DNA of 64,000 nt from Nepenthes gracilis. Lineage: Eukaryota > Streptophyta > Magnoliopsida > Caryophyllales > Nepenthaceae. The stretch spans positions 11,294,923-11,358,922 of the forward strand of contig BSYO01000022.1 in the NCBI GenBank assembly GCA_033239525.1, given 5' to 3'. The notes under the pieces were generated by a model. That model saw only the letters and a list, made by a program, of their open reading frames with translations. It was not told the DNA's origin and made no database searches. Below, piece after piece: positions 21,752 through 32,870 of this stretch. A program made the position numbers and the translations under genes. The stretch's first letter is position 1. Each line of letters opens with the position of its first letter.

Positions 21752-23712
21752 ATGGCTCCTGGGGTCAAGGATATCGCTTCTACCATCACTTTAGCAAGGC
21801 TTGAAGTCACTCGGGACAAATACCAGATTCCCACTTCAATGGCCATGGTGATTTTGGAGCCCCACGAGAGGGCTTGTAGCCCACCGAACGGCTTTATCAC
21901 CGTCTGCGAAGTCCACCTCAAGGGTAGGCTTTGCTTTCCCATCCCGGTCGAGCTTTATCTTATCATGAGGGTGCTCAAGATACCGTTTGCTAGGTTGCAG
22001 CCTAACGCCATTAGGCACCTCGTTTCCCTATGCATCTTTGCTCATTGTCATGACAAGTTGCTTGAAGCCATAATGGTGAAGATGATATTTCGCTTCACTC
22101 AGAACTTAGATTGGATCACTATCATCCCTCGTCCTGAATTTACTATCATGAGTGGTGGCAATCCGGATTCCACGAAGAGGTGGAATGATAAATTCTTTTT
22201 CCTAGGGGTCCACACGATTTGGGAACTCCCCAACGCTTGGGGCAACGTAAAGGAAGATCCTTCTATGACAGAGAGAGAAGTCACTCAGGAGATGAAGGAC
22301 TTGGTGCTAATTAACCTTGGTACTTCAACCAAAACAAGCAGAAGATTTGGTTGTGGCTTACGAATTTGGAGAAGGCCAAGGGGGGACCCCATAACGAGGG
22401 GTTTGGCGTCCCTATTGGTTCCCCCACTGCCGTTGCCCCTTTGAAAAAGAAGAAGTCGAGAAAGAAACAGTTACCCCCGGGGAATGAGGGGCCATTCGAG
22501 CAGCCAAGAAAAAGTCGTCGGATAAGAGTTTCAAAGAGTCAGGTACCAATAGTCGATTACCCTTCATCTGACGACGGGGACTTAGATGGGGACCCCCTTG
22601 TGAGGAGGAGGCCAGGCTCCCAACCTGAAGTTGCTGAGTCCTCGGGGCACACTCCTAATCCCATTTGGCAGCTGGCTAGTCTCCCCGCTGCCAGGTCCTC
22701 CATCGAAGAGCATATACCTGATCCCCCCTCTGTTGTTTCTGGGGAGGTCTCAGATTAGCTTGAAAACCCACCCAAGGGTGTTATTCGGGAGGAGATGGTG
22801 AGGGAGCCCGAGGAAGCTCCGACAGCAGTCATGACGATTGCGGAGACCACCGAGGCCAAGAGAAATAGTACAGCCGGTTTGCCCATTGTCTTAACTTCCT
22901 AGCCCCCGTGCCTTGCTATTCAAGTTTATAGCCCTACAATCATTTCGTTCGCGTCCCAAAAGGAGTCCCCGGTTGGCGAGGGGGCAGGGACTTCACGATC
23001 AGCTATGGTCCTTGCTGATGACCAAGCCGAAGCAGCCGAGCCCCCAGCTTTTGATGACTTCTCGGCCTCACCTGAGGCCGAGGATGAAATGGACACTGCG
23101 CGAGAGATTGCGACTGATAGGGCCGAGGGGCCTGAGATCCCCGGAGATGCGAGTACTTCAACTGGTTCCTTTGTAAGCAAGGTGCAGTCGCACGCTACTT
23201 TTGATTCCGTCTCTTGACGACAATATCTTGCTGACCTGTTTCATCCTTTGCAGCTTCAGGAGATGGCTAATAGCCTTGGCATGATCATTACAAAGGCGGC
23301 CCACGTATATACAGAACTGGAGGCCTCTGAGGCACTTGCGGAAGCCTATAAGGTCATGGGAGCTGAGCTTACCGCTGCCAAGGGCAAGATTGCCTCCCTT
23401 GAAGATACTTTGCAACTCCAATGTGTTCAGCAAAAACTGTTGAGGGACCTAAACCTTAAATTTGAGGAAATGCTGAGGGCTTCGGTGAGGGCCGTGGATA
23501 TTGCTCCGGTACTAGAGAGTAAATATTGGGACGGTATCAATTTGTGTCGTCGAGTGGGGAAGCTGCTAAGTCCCCGATTTCCCACCGCTGTCTTTGACCC
23601 TCGGAACACCAGCGCCACCTGCAAGGAACACTTGTACGGCCTCCCAGGGAGGAGCGGACCTCCCAGTCCTCCGATGGCTTGGTCATCAAGTCGTCGCAAG
23701 ACTTTTGAATAG
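21752..23712 (+). pseudogene. Gypsy-1 antisense extra ORF (aORF), broken
   Basis: Lies on the strand opposite to gag-pol. From ATG 21,752 (MAPGVKDIAS) an N-terminal domain runs to about 22,340, with SPPNGFITVCEVHL, LCFPIPVELY, FARLQPNAIRHLVSLCIFA and RWNDKFFFLGV. After one frameshift near 22,340 the frame starting at 22,351 continues to 23,712. It holds a basic stretch (KKKKSRKKQ, possible nuclear signal), a long acidic/Ser/Pro-rich middle, and from 23,255 a coiled-coil-like C-terminus (LQEMANSLG.., AAKGKIASLEDTLQLQ). Stops interrupt this frame at 22,756, about 22,902 and about 23,215. A 'tttgcag' before 23,252 could be a splice acceptor removing the last stop. The N-terminal block recurs in Gypsy-2 at 41,051. 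It resembles the Pfam 'putative gypsy type transposon' domain as I remember it; its function is unknown. Confidence 0.75.
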
Positions 23713-24002
23713 CTAGGATCCCCGGAGCGTGCAGAGCAGCAAGAGGGCTCTCCTCATCCAGGACCTTTCAACGGTTGACCGTCAATATTTGGTCCCCGAC
23801 CCTTTCCTTTCTTTTTTTTTGTATATGCATCGATGTACAAATATTGGTTATTTAAGAAATATACTTACGGCTTTAATGTGAATTCTCGGTTCGTTTTATT
23901 TGCGCTATCAGAATGTTTGCGAGAAATCCTCAATCTCATATTGGCGTGATGCCTGAATTGTTTAGTCATCTGGAACTGAAAGCATTACCCTCGGAGTCGC
24001 TG

Positions 24003-24420
24003 TACCCTTGGATGTTGCCGAGTTTCTTTTTTGTCCTCTTCGGCCGTTCGGACGTTGCCGAGTTTTAATTTTGACCTCTTGGGCCGCTAGAACGTTTACA
24101 AGTTTTATTTTTGGCCTATTGGGCCACTCGGACGTTGCCGAGTTTTGATTTCGACCTCTTGGGCCGCTCAGACATTTTCAAGTTTTATTTTCAACCTTTT
24201 TGGTCACTCGGACGTTTTCTAATTTTAATTTCGATCTCCTGAGCCGCTCGGATGTTGCTGAGTTTTAATTTCGACCTCTTGGGCCACTTAGACGTTTTTG
24301 AGTTTTATTTTCGACCTCTTGGGCCACTTGGACGTTGCAGAGTTTTATTTTCGACCTGTTAGGCCGCTCGGACGTTTCTGAGTTTTAATTTCTACCTCTT
24401 GGGCCACTCGGATTTGTAGT
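24003..24420. repeat. Gypsy-1 tandem repeat array, about 40-bp unit
   Basis: About ten degenerate copies of a unit like GGCCGCTCGGACGTTGCC / GAGTTTTAATTTCGACCTCTTG (about 40-41 bp). It lies between the antisense ORF and the 3' end of pol. Copies differ by a few substitutions, alternating 'gttgccgag' and 'gttttcaag' variants, which hints at a higher-order 2-unit period. Confidence 0.9.
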
Positions 24421-24459
24421 AAGTGAAAGGAATCCCATCCTTTCGACTTAGATGCCACC

Positions 24460-27400
24460 GAGGTCTTCTGAGTCAACGAAATGACTTGAAGTACTCATCA
24501 ATATGCAAGGTAAGAAATACGGGAAAGGGATTTTGTTTTACTAACGAATCGTGTGATAAACACACTCGCATGATGGGCCTCTTGCTATACCTTTCCATTT
24601 GTACATTCACTGATAATATTTTTTCAAATGCGCAGCGTTCCACGTCCAGGGGACCAGTCTGTCGTCTTAGGTGTGTAATTTGTAGGCCCCATTTTAAAAG
24701 GCTGCTGAGACCAGGAACGGGCCTTACCAATTTGGGGGGAATTTATTCCGGCCGTTGTTCTTGTTCGTGGCCTCTATAATCCTTAGCACCAGGTCCCCTA
24801 TCTCGAACTATTATGCCTTCACCTTTTTATTGTAATACCCGGCTATCCTTTGCTGATATGCCGCGGTCCTTATCCTCGCTTGTTCTCAAACTTTCTCAAA
24901 CGCATCAAGGTTCTCCCAAAGTCTCTGATTATTGTCGATCGGACTGAAACATTCTACACGAATGCTTGGAAGCCCAACTTCCACTAGAATGACTGCCTCT
25001 ACTCTATAACAGAGGCTGAAAGGAGTCTCCATTGTGGGTTTCCTTGGTGTTGTTCTGTAAGACCAGAGTACGGATGGCAATTCATGTACCCACAAACCTC
25101 CTAAATCCTTGAGCTTAGTTTTAAGTCCATGCAAAATAGTTTGGTTTGTGACTTCTACCTATCTGTTACTTTGTGGATATGCAACTGACATATGAACCAA
25201 CCTGATTTTCAGGCTGGTGCAGTATTTAGAGATTTTTTTCGGTGAACTAGGTCCCATTGTCTGTCACAATGCACTTAGGAATCCCAAACCTGCACACGAT
25301 ATTCTGTCGGACAAACTCTGTTGCATTTTTCTCCGTAAGCTTTTCTAGTGGCACTGCCTCGATCCACTTGGTAAAGTAGCCAATCCCAATAATCAAATAT
25401 TTCCTCTGCCCGGTGGCCACTGGGAGAGGTCCGAGGATGTTAAGCCCCCATTGGGCGAAGGGCCATGGTGATTGCAGTACTCGGAGCTCTATGTGGGTTG
25501 GTGACTACGGTTAATGTGGACTTGACAGTTTTCACATTTGCGCACAAAATCCATGGCGTCGTATTTTATTGTCGGCGATAGGTACCCCTACCTCACAAGT
25601 TTGAAGGCAAGATTCTTTCCTCCAATATGGGATCCACAAACTCCGAGGTGTACCTCTTGAAGGGTGTATTTTGCCTCCTCAGGGGATAGAAATTTCAAGT
25701 AAGGGGTTCAATATCCTCACCGGTACAATTGCCCGTCTAAAATAGTGTACCATCTTGCTGTCTTCTTTAGTCTTTTGGCTGCATCTTAGTCCTCAGGTAA
25801 TTGCCCTTCGGACAGATACCGTAAGTAAGGAGTCATCCAAGTTTCATTGCCCGACACCCGCATCACTTCTGGCTTGGGGTCCTCAATACTTGATCTATTC
25901 AAAACTTTCCTCATGCCTTGGGCATGTTGCTCTGTATCTCCGGAAGACACTGCTCTTGCCAACGTATCAGCCTTCGTGTTCTCTCCTCTTGTAATTCGGA
26001 TAAACTCGATTTTTTCAAACTCCACAACCATTCCCTTGACCTTTGAGACATATTTAGAGAGCTGTGGACTGTTGACCTCAAAATACCCGAGAACTTAGTT
26101 GACGACTAATTTAGAGTCACTATAGATGATCAAACTTTTCACCAAGCATTCTCTAGCCAATCAAAGTCCTACTATCAGTGCTTCGTACTTTGCAGCGTTG
26201 TTTATGGCCGAGAACCCAAGGATCATCGAATACTTGATCTCTAATCCCTCCAGCATGCGTAATACAACGCTTGCTCCACCGCCGTCCTTCATTGAAGAAC
26301 CGTCCACGTGTAATGTCCACATCGCGACTTCGCTTTGCTTGCATTCACCATGGCGTTCTACGTTGTCAACGGCCGATGTTGCTATTTCGACAATGAAATC
26401 GGCGAGGACCTGGCCTTTTAAGGCTGGCCTCGGCAAAATTTTATATCGAACTCAGCCCAACTCGATGGCCCACTTGATTAGTCATCCCGACACCTCGGGC
26501 TTCTGTAATATGGCTCTCAGTGGTTGATCCATTAGGACAATTATTTTATGTGCCTGAAAGAACGGCAGAAGCTTTCGCATAGAGTACACCAGTACTAAGG
26601 CTACCTTCTCCGCGTGTGGATACCTGGTCTTTGGGTTGGCCAAGGTCTTGCTCACGCAGTAGACAAGCCGTTGTCCATCACCCTGCTGTCACACCAGCAC
26701 TGAGTTTAACGCTGTGTTAGACATGGTAAGGTACAAATATAACTCCTCGCCCTATTGGGAACAAGCTAAAAGTTGAGGACTCGACAGGTAGTCTTTAAGT
26801 CCTCGGAATACCTCCTCACAATTAGCGCTCCATTGGAAGCCGTTGGTTTTGGTACCTCTCAGTGTTTTAAAAAATGGCAAGTTCCTTTCAGCTGATTTGG
26901 CCAAGAAACGAGACAGAGCTGCTAATTGTCCAATAAGTTTCTGGACTTCCTTTATTATCCGAGGAGATTGCATATCGAGTATGGCTCGGACCTTTTCTCG
27001 GTTAGCTTCAATCCCTCAATGTGAAACTATATAATCCAGAAACTTTTCGGATGCCACTCCGAACATACACTTGCTTGGATTGAGCTTCATCTGGTGAGCT
27101 CTAAGTACATTGAAGGTCTCAGCCAGGTCCTGGATATGGTCACCGCTTATTTTGCTTTTAACAAGCATGTCATCTACATAGATTTTCACATTCCAGCCTA
27201 TTTGATCCTTGAACATTTTATTTATAAGCCGCTGGTAAGTCGCTTCCACATTCTTAAGATCGAAGGGTATCACCTTGTAACAGCATGTCCCTTAGTCTAT
27301 CATGAAAGAGGTGTACTTCTCATCCTCGAGGTCTATTTTTATTTAATTGTAACCTGAGTATGCGTCCATAAAACTCATGAGCTCATGGTTGGACGTCAAG

Positions 27401-28560
27401 TCCACAAGTTGATCGATTCAAGGAACCGAGAAACTATCCTTTGGGCAAGCTTTATTAAGGTCCGTGAAGTCTAAACACATTCTCCATTTTTCATTACTTT
27501 TTTTCACCATGACAACGTTCACAGCCAATCTGGGTACTGCACCTCACGGACAAATCCAGCATCTAAGAGCTTCTTTCTTTACTTCCTCCCGTATGGCCAC
27601 TAACTTCTCCGCTAAATAGTTTCGACGTTTTTGCTTGACCAACTTGTGACGAGGATCTATACCTAGTTTGTGGACCATTATTTCCATTGAGATCCCCGGC
27701 ATGTCACTTGGCACCCAAGAAAAAACGTCTGTATTCTCTCGTAAGAAGTTGACAAGCTGATCACATATAATTTCGGGTAGTGAACCTCCTATCTGGACAT
27801 ATTTCTCCGAATCCTTAGGATCTAGAAGGACTCGAATGATTGATTCTCCAGACTGTGCCGTTGCAGCGTTGCCTTGTCCCGTAGATTAAGGTCTCCGATT
27901 AGGCCGGGAGAGAGCTCCTGTGTGACCTGAGATAAATAGCACATTCGTCCAACTGCTTGGTCTCCAAGGACCTCCCCGATCCCGAATGGGGTTGGGAACT
28001 TCATTTTTAGGTGCGGGATGGAGGTAACTATGCCAAAGGCTACCAAATAGGACCGTTCGAGGATTGCGTTATAGACCGTTGGAAGATCCACAACCTGGAA
28101 GGTGAGGTTCTTCGACGCGGTCCTCAGGTATGTTCCCAGTGTAACTTCCAACTATACGACATCCTGTACACTCACAGGTTTGTTACCCGGTCTGTAGAGT
28201 AGTCCTTCTGGTATTCTCATTTGACTTCTCTTAAGACTCAATTTTAAATAAGCATCAAGATAAAGCAAATTCCTGAAACTTCAATTGTCAACAAAGGCTC
28301 ATTTCATCTGGTAGTCATTTTTTTCATCTGAGACAAGTGTGGTTACAACAAGGGGATCAGGGTAGGGGGAAGTTACATGAGCCATATCCTTGTCACTAAA
28401 ACTAATAACTTCATCCCTAATTTCCGTCCTCAGTCTTTTTGCCTTAATTATATCTCGTGCATCCTTTCTGGCCGAGTGAGATGATATTATGTTCACAACT
28501 CCCATGGCTACTCTTTTTCTGGGCTGACCAAGCTCATCGTCACCTGCTACTCCAGAAGTC
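24460..28560 (-). pseudogene. Gypsy-1 pol: protease, RT, RNase H, integrase
   Basis: From high to low coordinate: protease end and linker (VVDLPTVYNAILERSYL, about 28,090; MKFPTPFGIGEVLGDQ, about 28,005), reverse transcriptase (MCLDFTDLNKACPKDSF, about 27,480; catalytic YVDDMLVK at 27,180-27,157; KCMFGVASEKFLDYIVS, about 27,080-27,030), then LIGQLAALSRFLAKS (about 26,930). RNase H of the LHVDGSS type follows (about 26,310; NNAAKYEALI, about 26,190), then the integrase zinc-binding H..H..C..C part (KCENCQVH, about 25,530) and core (WPFAQWGLN, about 25,460; TDNGT, about 25,255; LPSVLWSYRTTP, about 25,080). Last is the integrase C-terminal GPFLVS..GAYKLH..(about 24,740) domain. Multiple frameshifts and stops break it. 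In a working element these would be cleaved from one polyprotein to copy RNA into DNA and integrate it. Confidence 0.85.
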
Positions 28561-28599
28561 TATCTTGATCTTTGCAGGAAGTGATTGAGGTGCCACATT

Positions 28600-30134
28600 T
28601 TTATCAATTTCTTGATCTCCTTCTACAATGTCCTGCAATCCTCGGTACTGTAGCATTTACTACGATGGTAGTGACAGTATTTAGTCAGGTCACCACCCCC
28701 AGAATTTTTCAACGACTTGGGCCGCATTAAGAACTTTTTCTCCTGGATCTGTATTAGAATGTTCATACGGGTGTCGTTCAGAGGGGTCAGATTCAGTAGT
28801 CTAGGCTCCCTTCGAACGATCTGCTCAGTCTTGCATTTCCTTGTCCTTGTCTGGGGGTTTGAGTGATCCTCAAGTTTTCTCTTTTCTTCCGCCACTTTTG
28901 GGCAAAAGTTTTCATCATTTTCTGGCCTTTTTGCCTCGTTAGTTTTTTCGGCTACGATGTATGCCCCTATCGCGACCTCGGCCTCCGCAAAGGTTTGGGG
29001 ATCCTTGTGAATAAAACGCTTGAAAAAGGCACCTCCATCCAACGCAGAGAGGAACACATTCAATTTTACCCCGTTAGTCAGTCTCGGGATTTGCCTAGCC
29101 TCCGCTATAAATCTGGCCAGGAATCCCCTTAAACTCTCCCGGGCGCCCTGTTTCACCCGAGTTAGGTGCCAAGGGTATGTTTCTATCCTCCTATTGGAAG
29201 TGAACTGTGTTAGAAAGGCTGTTGCCAGCTCGTTAAAGGAGCAGATTGAATCTGCCGACAACCCATAGAACCACACCCTTGCATCTCCCATGAGTGTCAA
29301 CGGAAAATACTGACACGTGATCATCTCATCTAGCCTTTGGGGGCTTAAGTGCTCACAGAAGTGGTTCAGGTGGTCCATGAGGTTAGTACTTCCTTTGGGG
29401 GCTTAAGTGCTCACAGAAGTGGTTCAGGTGGTCCATGAGGTTAGTACTTCCATCATAGATATCAAAGCTCAGCGTCTTGAACTTTGGCGGGAGCGACCTT
29501 GTCCTGATGTCCGTAACGAATGGGGATCGCAGTGTATCAGCTGCTCCTCCATTTTATTCTCTGAATACACGGTTCCAAATTTTTTCTAATCTATCATCCG
29601 CATAGAATGGGGTTGTCGCTTTCTTTTTGTTGAGAAGATCTCTCAACTCCCGAGGCTCTTGAGCTGCCTGTTGCCAAGGATTCCCTCTACCCCAAACGGT
29701 GGGTCATTTTGCGGAGCCACCTCCTGAGCAATATGCTAGTCATTACTGCAGATAGAACATGGGTTGCGCCTCTCGAGGCTTCCCTCTGATACCCGGGGAC
29801 CCAAGCGACCTTCTAATCTTTGGGAAACCCGGCTACCTGATACCTCCTTGGTCCTCGGGACATCGTGCTGACCAGATGGTCTGCTTCAGTGCCTTTTCCC
29901 TTTGCCCCTTTTTCGGGACGTCGAGGTTTGGGATGTCATAGAAGACACCTCTCTGGGCTCCTTTTTCCCTTTAGAGCATAGGGTCAAGAGGGCCTTGAAC
30001 ACATCTTCCATTTTGGTAGCCAATGCACGCACAATTGAATCGGGGTGATCTGCCCTAGGGCAGGAAGCAAGACCATTATCACATGATGCCACGTCCCTAG
30101 TGGGTGCACTCGCTTGTGCCCTGGTGTTTACCAT
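28600..30134 (-). pseudogene. Gypsy-1 gag
   Basis: Starts at ATG 30,134 with MVNTRAQASAPTRD, typical of this group. A frameshift follows after about 80 codons. The conserved capsid part is the open frame 29,378-28,623 (251 aa): FCEHLSPQRLDEM, FPLTLMGDARVWFYGL, FNELATAFLTQF, LRGFLARF, and at its C-terminal end KYCHYHRSKCYSTEDC, a zinc-knuckle-like C.H.H.C motif. A perfect 58-bp tandem duplication at 29,335-29,450 falls inside the capsid coding region; 58 is not a multiple of three, so the duplication itself destroys the frame. Confidence 0.85.
29335..29450. repeat. Perfect 58-bp tandem duplication inside gag
   Basis: 29,335-29,392 and 29,393-29,450 are identical (unit starts CTTTGGGGGCTTAAGTGC and ends GGTTAGTACTTC). 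It frameshifts gag. The full identity argues that it arose late, or that it is a sequencing/assembly artefact. Confidence 0.95.
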
Positions 30135-30212
30135 ATTTGACTTCTGAGTGAGGGTTGAAGAGTCCCCGGGTATTGCGTAGGAAATGGGTAAAGTTGTCTT
30201 TTAAACAATTCT

Positions 30213-30228
30213 CATAGACGGCACCAAA
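30213..30228 (-). other. Gypsy-1 primer-binding-site region
   Basis: Directly inside the 5' LTR; the minus strand reads TTTGGTGCCGTCTATG. The equivalent place in Gypsy-2 reads TCGGCGAAGTCTCAGG, recognisably related. I do not assign the tRNA. Confidence 0.55.
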
Positions 30229-30885
30229 TGTTGCGTCCTCAGATCCTTTGCTCTTGCTAGGATGAGGATCCGACAGTAACACGAATTTGGTGTGTGGATG
30301 GATGGGAGATATGATGAGTACGAGGACAACGAAGAGAGGATTTTTTTTTACGTGGAAACCACCCTTGTGAATAAGGTTGAAAAAACCACGGGACTTGTAT
30401 CCGAGAATCAATCATATTATGCTCTTTCGGGTTACAAATGAGTTACAGAATGGCATGAGCCTATTTCTCTTCTTCCTTTTTTTTTCCTCATTTACTTGAT
30501 GTACAGTTAGGGTATTTATAGTGTTTGAACCACATTTAGTTGGTTGTTCACGTGGCGCTGATACATACTGAAGTCGGTCACCAACTCTACCTACTCTGTC
30601 CTTACTATTAGGAAAGTGACATGCGTACCCGATTATCCTCTCGTGAAGTCACATCTGCAGTAATCGATCCCATCTGTAGGCCACCATTCGTCGTATGATT
30701 TGGCGGGGTTGATTACCAAATCCTTGACGCGTCGCCTCCCGCGGCCATTCCTGGTCCGTGGGCTTCTGCGGCCTTTTAATTGGATATGTTGCTTGGATTG
30801 ACTTTATCGCCTGAGCCTCTTGGGCTCATTGGGCCCTTGTGATGCCTAGACCTTATTAACGGGCCCACACCCCTAAAACCCAGCT
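30229..30885 (-). repeat. Gypsy-1 5' LTR
   Basis: TGTTGCGTCC to ACCCAGCT on the plus strand; the outer end differs from the expected CAACA by substitutions. The end is set by the GAACT duplication at 30,886-30,890. The minus-strand TATA box lies at 30,520-30,513. Confidence 0.85.
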
Positions 30886-31226
30886 GAACTTTTGGCTCAA
30901 AATTATTTGAGTGATAAAAAGATTATCTCTGTTATTTTTATTAACGATTTCAATATAATAACCATTACAATAAATATTTTTTTAAAACTCAATAAATTTG
31001 TTCTAGAACTTGAAAAAATAGAGCATTTTCAATATAAAGCATCATTCCATTGGACAACATGATAAGTGTTTTTCCATAGCATTCAATTAGATTTGATAAT
31101 CTTGATACGGTGTTAATATAGACATTACTTAAATTTATTATTTAAAAATATTTTTTATTTTTAAGAATTACATAAGCTGTTATACAATCTACCAAATGTA
31201 CACCATCATTATTCATCAAATCATCA
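30886..31226 (-). pseudogene. Copia-D pre-integrase part upstream of Gypsy-1
   Basis: Minus-strand translation contains YYIEIVNKNNRDNLFITQ and ends ILSQK at the Gypsy-1 border. The matching continuation begins on the far side of Gypsy-1 at 19,570, so with one copy of GAACT removed the similarity to copia pre-integrase is continuous. Upstream it meets the solo LTR at 31,227. Confidence 0.65.
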
Positions 31227-32158
31227 TGATGGGGGCAACTAAAGCTGCCCAACTCAAAGTAGTAATCGGCCCAAAAGGAATCGCAACCTAATAGCTCAAA
31301 TGACGATCAACTTTCCAATTGACCGGAGAAAATCCTCAAGCTACCGGATGCGGCCCAAGCCAGAAGCGGCCTAAGCCAGTGACGGCCCACGAGTTCTGTC
31401 CCACGTACAACAGTCATCTACCCTAATTGGGCGCAATGTAAAAAATCTTCCCAGATGACAATTTCCTCTGTAATGAAATCTCCCAAATTAATGCACATAT
31501 GAGAAGGGAAGCCCTCAAGTTAGTGCGCGACTCATAACGAAAGTTTTAGTATTCACAGCGTGTGACATCTTCTCGGGGGAAGAAATCTTTCTTTCCGACC
31601 GTTGCAACCCTAAATGACGTCTGCATCCTCACGATAGATGAAAAAGATCCCCTCACACGGCTGGTAGCCCGTCTCGCCACCTAAGGAAGGGGGCGAAGAC
31701 CGACGGTTATAAAAAGCCCTAGGGACGCACTCTAAATATACGCTCTCTTGAATACTCAAACTCTCACAAGCAATACGTCTCGTAAACTCCCTATTACTAA
31801 TCTCCTTCCCACTGCTCGTTCTCAACGAATCCAGTGGTCAGAAAAACCACTCTCCATAAACACACTACGACTTAAGCCACTCCACGCCTAGTGCACCTCC
31901 AAACAATCATCACAAATTCCCTTATCAGCATCCATTCTAGCATACTCTATTTTTACCTTCACCATCTTAAAAGACAAATTATTGAATTGAACGTCGGAGG
32001 ATAAATCAGATAACGAGTTCCACCATTTTTATCTTATTTCTCGTCTTCTGTTATGGTGTACAAGATTCTAGGCACCAAGGATAGAGACTGGACCCGACCT
32101 CAGCACCAGCCTGCAGAATAGCTGAACTCGAATCCATTCAAGACTCGGATCTAAGACA
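31227..32158 (+). mobile_element. Solo LTR 1
   Basis: 932 bp from TGATGGGGGC to CTAAGACA, bordered by a perfect 5-bp duplication CATCA (31,222-31,226 and 32,159-32,163). It contains a TATA box (TATAAAAA at about 31,709) followed by a typical transcribed-leader composition. No internal element sequence is adjacent, so it is a solo LTR left by LTR-LTR recombination. The strand is inferred from the TATA box. The minus open frame 31,825-31,610 lies inside it. Confidence 0.85.
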
Positions 32159-32163
32159 CATCA

Positions 32164-32870
32164 CATTAAAATTACCCATATCTCTCCATGCATGCAACAA
32201 ACATACGTAAAACTTCATTAATTAAAACTAAAAGTCTTGCAATATGATAAAGTGAAGAAACTAAAGGGAAACTAATTAAATAAAACATTTTTATCAATAG
32301 TTAAATAATTAATTCTCTCACTAGGAATCTTAAAAAATTCTAAAATATAAAGATAAGAAATGCCAATAAAATTATCAAAATTGTTTAGAAAATCAAAAGA
32401 TTCTGCAAAATATAACTAAATTCCTTTTTCTTTGTCTTTCAAATAGCTTGACATAAATTTATGAAATGTTTAGACATACAACAACTATCGGATTAATATT
32501 CAACCACTCTACATCTATAACATACATTTTCTGATTTGTTCACAAATTTTCTGATTTTTTACCATAAGATATTTTGTAAAGTCCTGCAAAAATGCTTCAT
32601 TTCCTCTTTTAATAGTGCTTCCAAGATTCATTGTGTCAAGATAGATTTCAGTATCAAGAATTTAATACAAATTTCATAAGATGTAGAAAATTAATTTTTC
32701 AAGAGCTAGTAATATTTTTTTAATTTTAAAAAATTTTTCAGTCTCTTTCACATTTATATACATATAATCCATCTCAAATACCATTTATAGAATTAGGAAT
32801 ATAATGAGAAATGACAATAAGCATATCAATAAATTAATTAAAAGACTAAGAAAAATATAAGAAAATTGAT
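32164..32870 (-). pseudogene. Copia-D gag remnant
   Basis: Minus strand, very AT-rich and full of stops. I recognise a degenerate zinc-knuckle neighbourhood around 32,540-32,430 (C..RC..V.....SC followed by SKHFINLC and KTKKKEFSYIL). This fits the region just after the knuckle in the same copia group whose pre-integrase and integrase lie at 30,886-31,226 and 17,850-19,570. The evidence is weaker than for the pol parts. Confidence 0.45.

Larger units (their letters stand above)
19571..30885 (-). mobile_element. Gypsy-1: complete Tat-like Ty3/gypsy element
   Basis: 11.3-kb element in minus orientation. The LTRs (19,571-20,221 and 30,229-30,885) share most of their sequence, and GAACT flanks both ends (19,566-19,570 and 30,886-30,890). 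Order on the minus strand: 5' LTR, PBS region, gag, protease, RT, RNase H, integrase, tandem repeats, an antisense extra ORF, 3' LTR. The gag start MVNTRAQ, the pol motifs and the antisense ORF suggest the Tat (Ogre/Retand-like) group. All coding parts carry frameshifts or stops, so it is not autonomous now. It lies inside Copia-D. Confidence 0.9.

Noticed and set aside
24003..24420. CRISPR-like spacing of repeats
   Set aside because: Units are contiguous and degenerate with no unique spacers; this is a tandem repeat in a plant retrotransposon.
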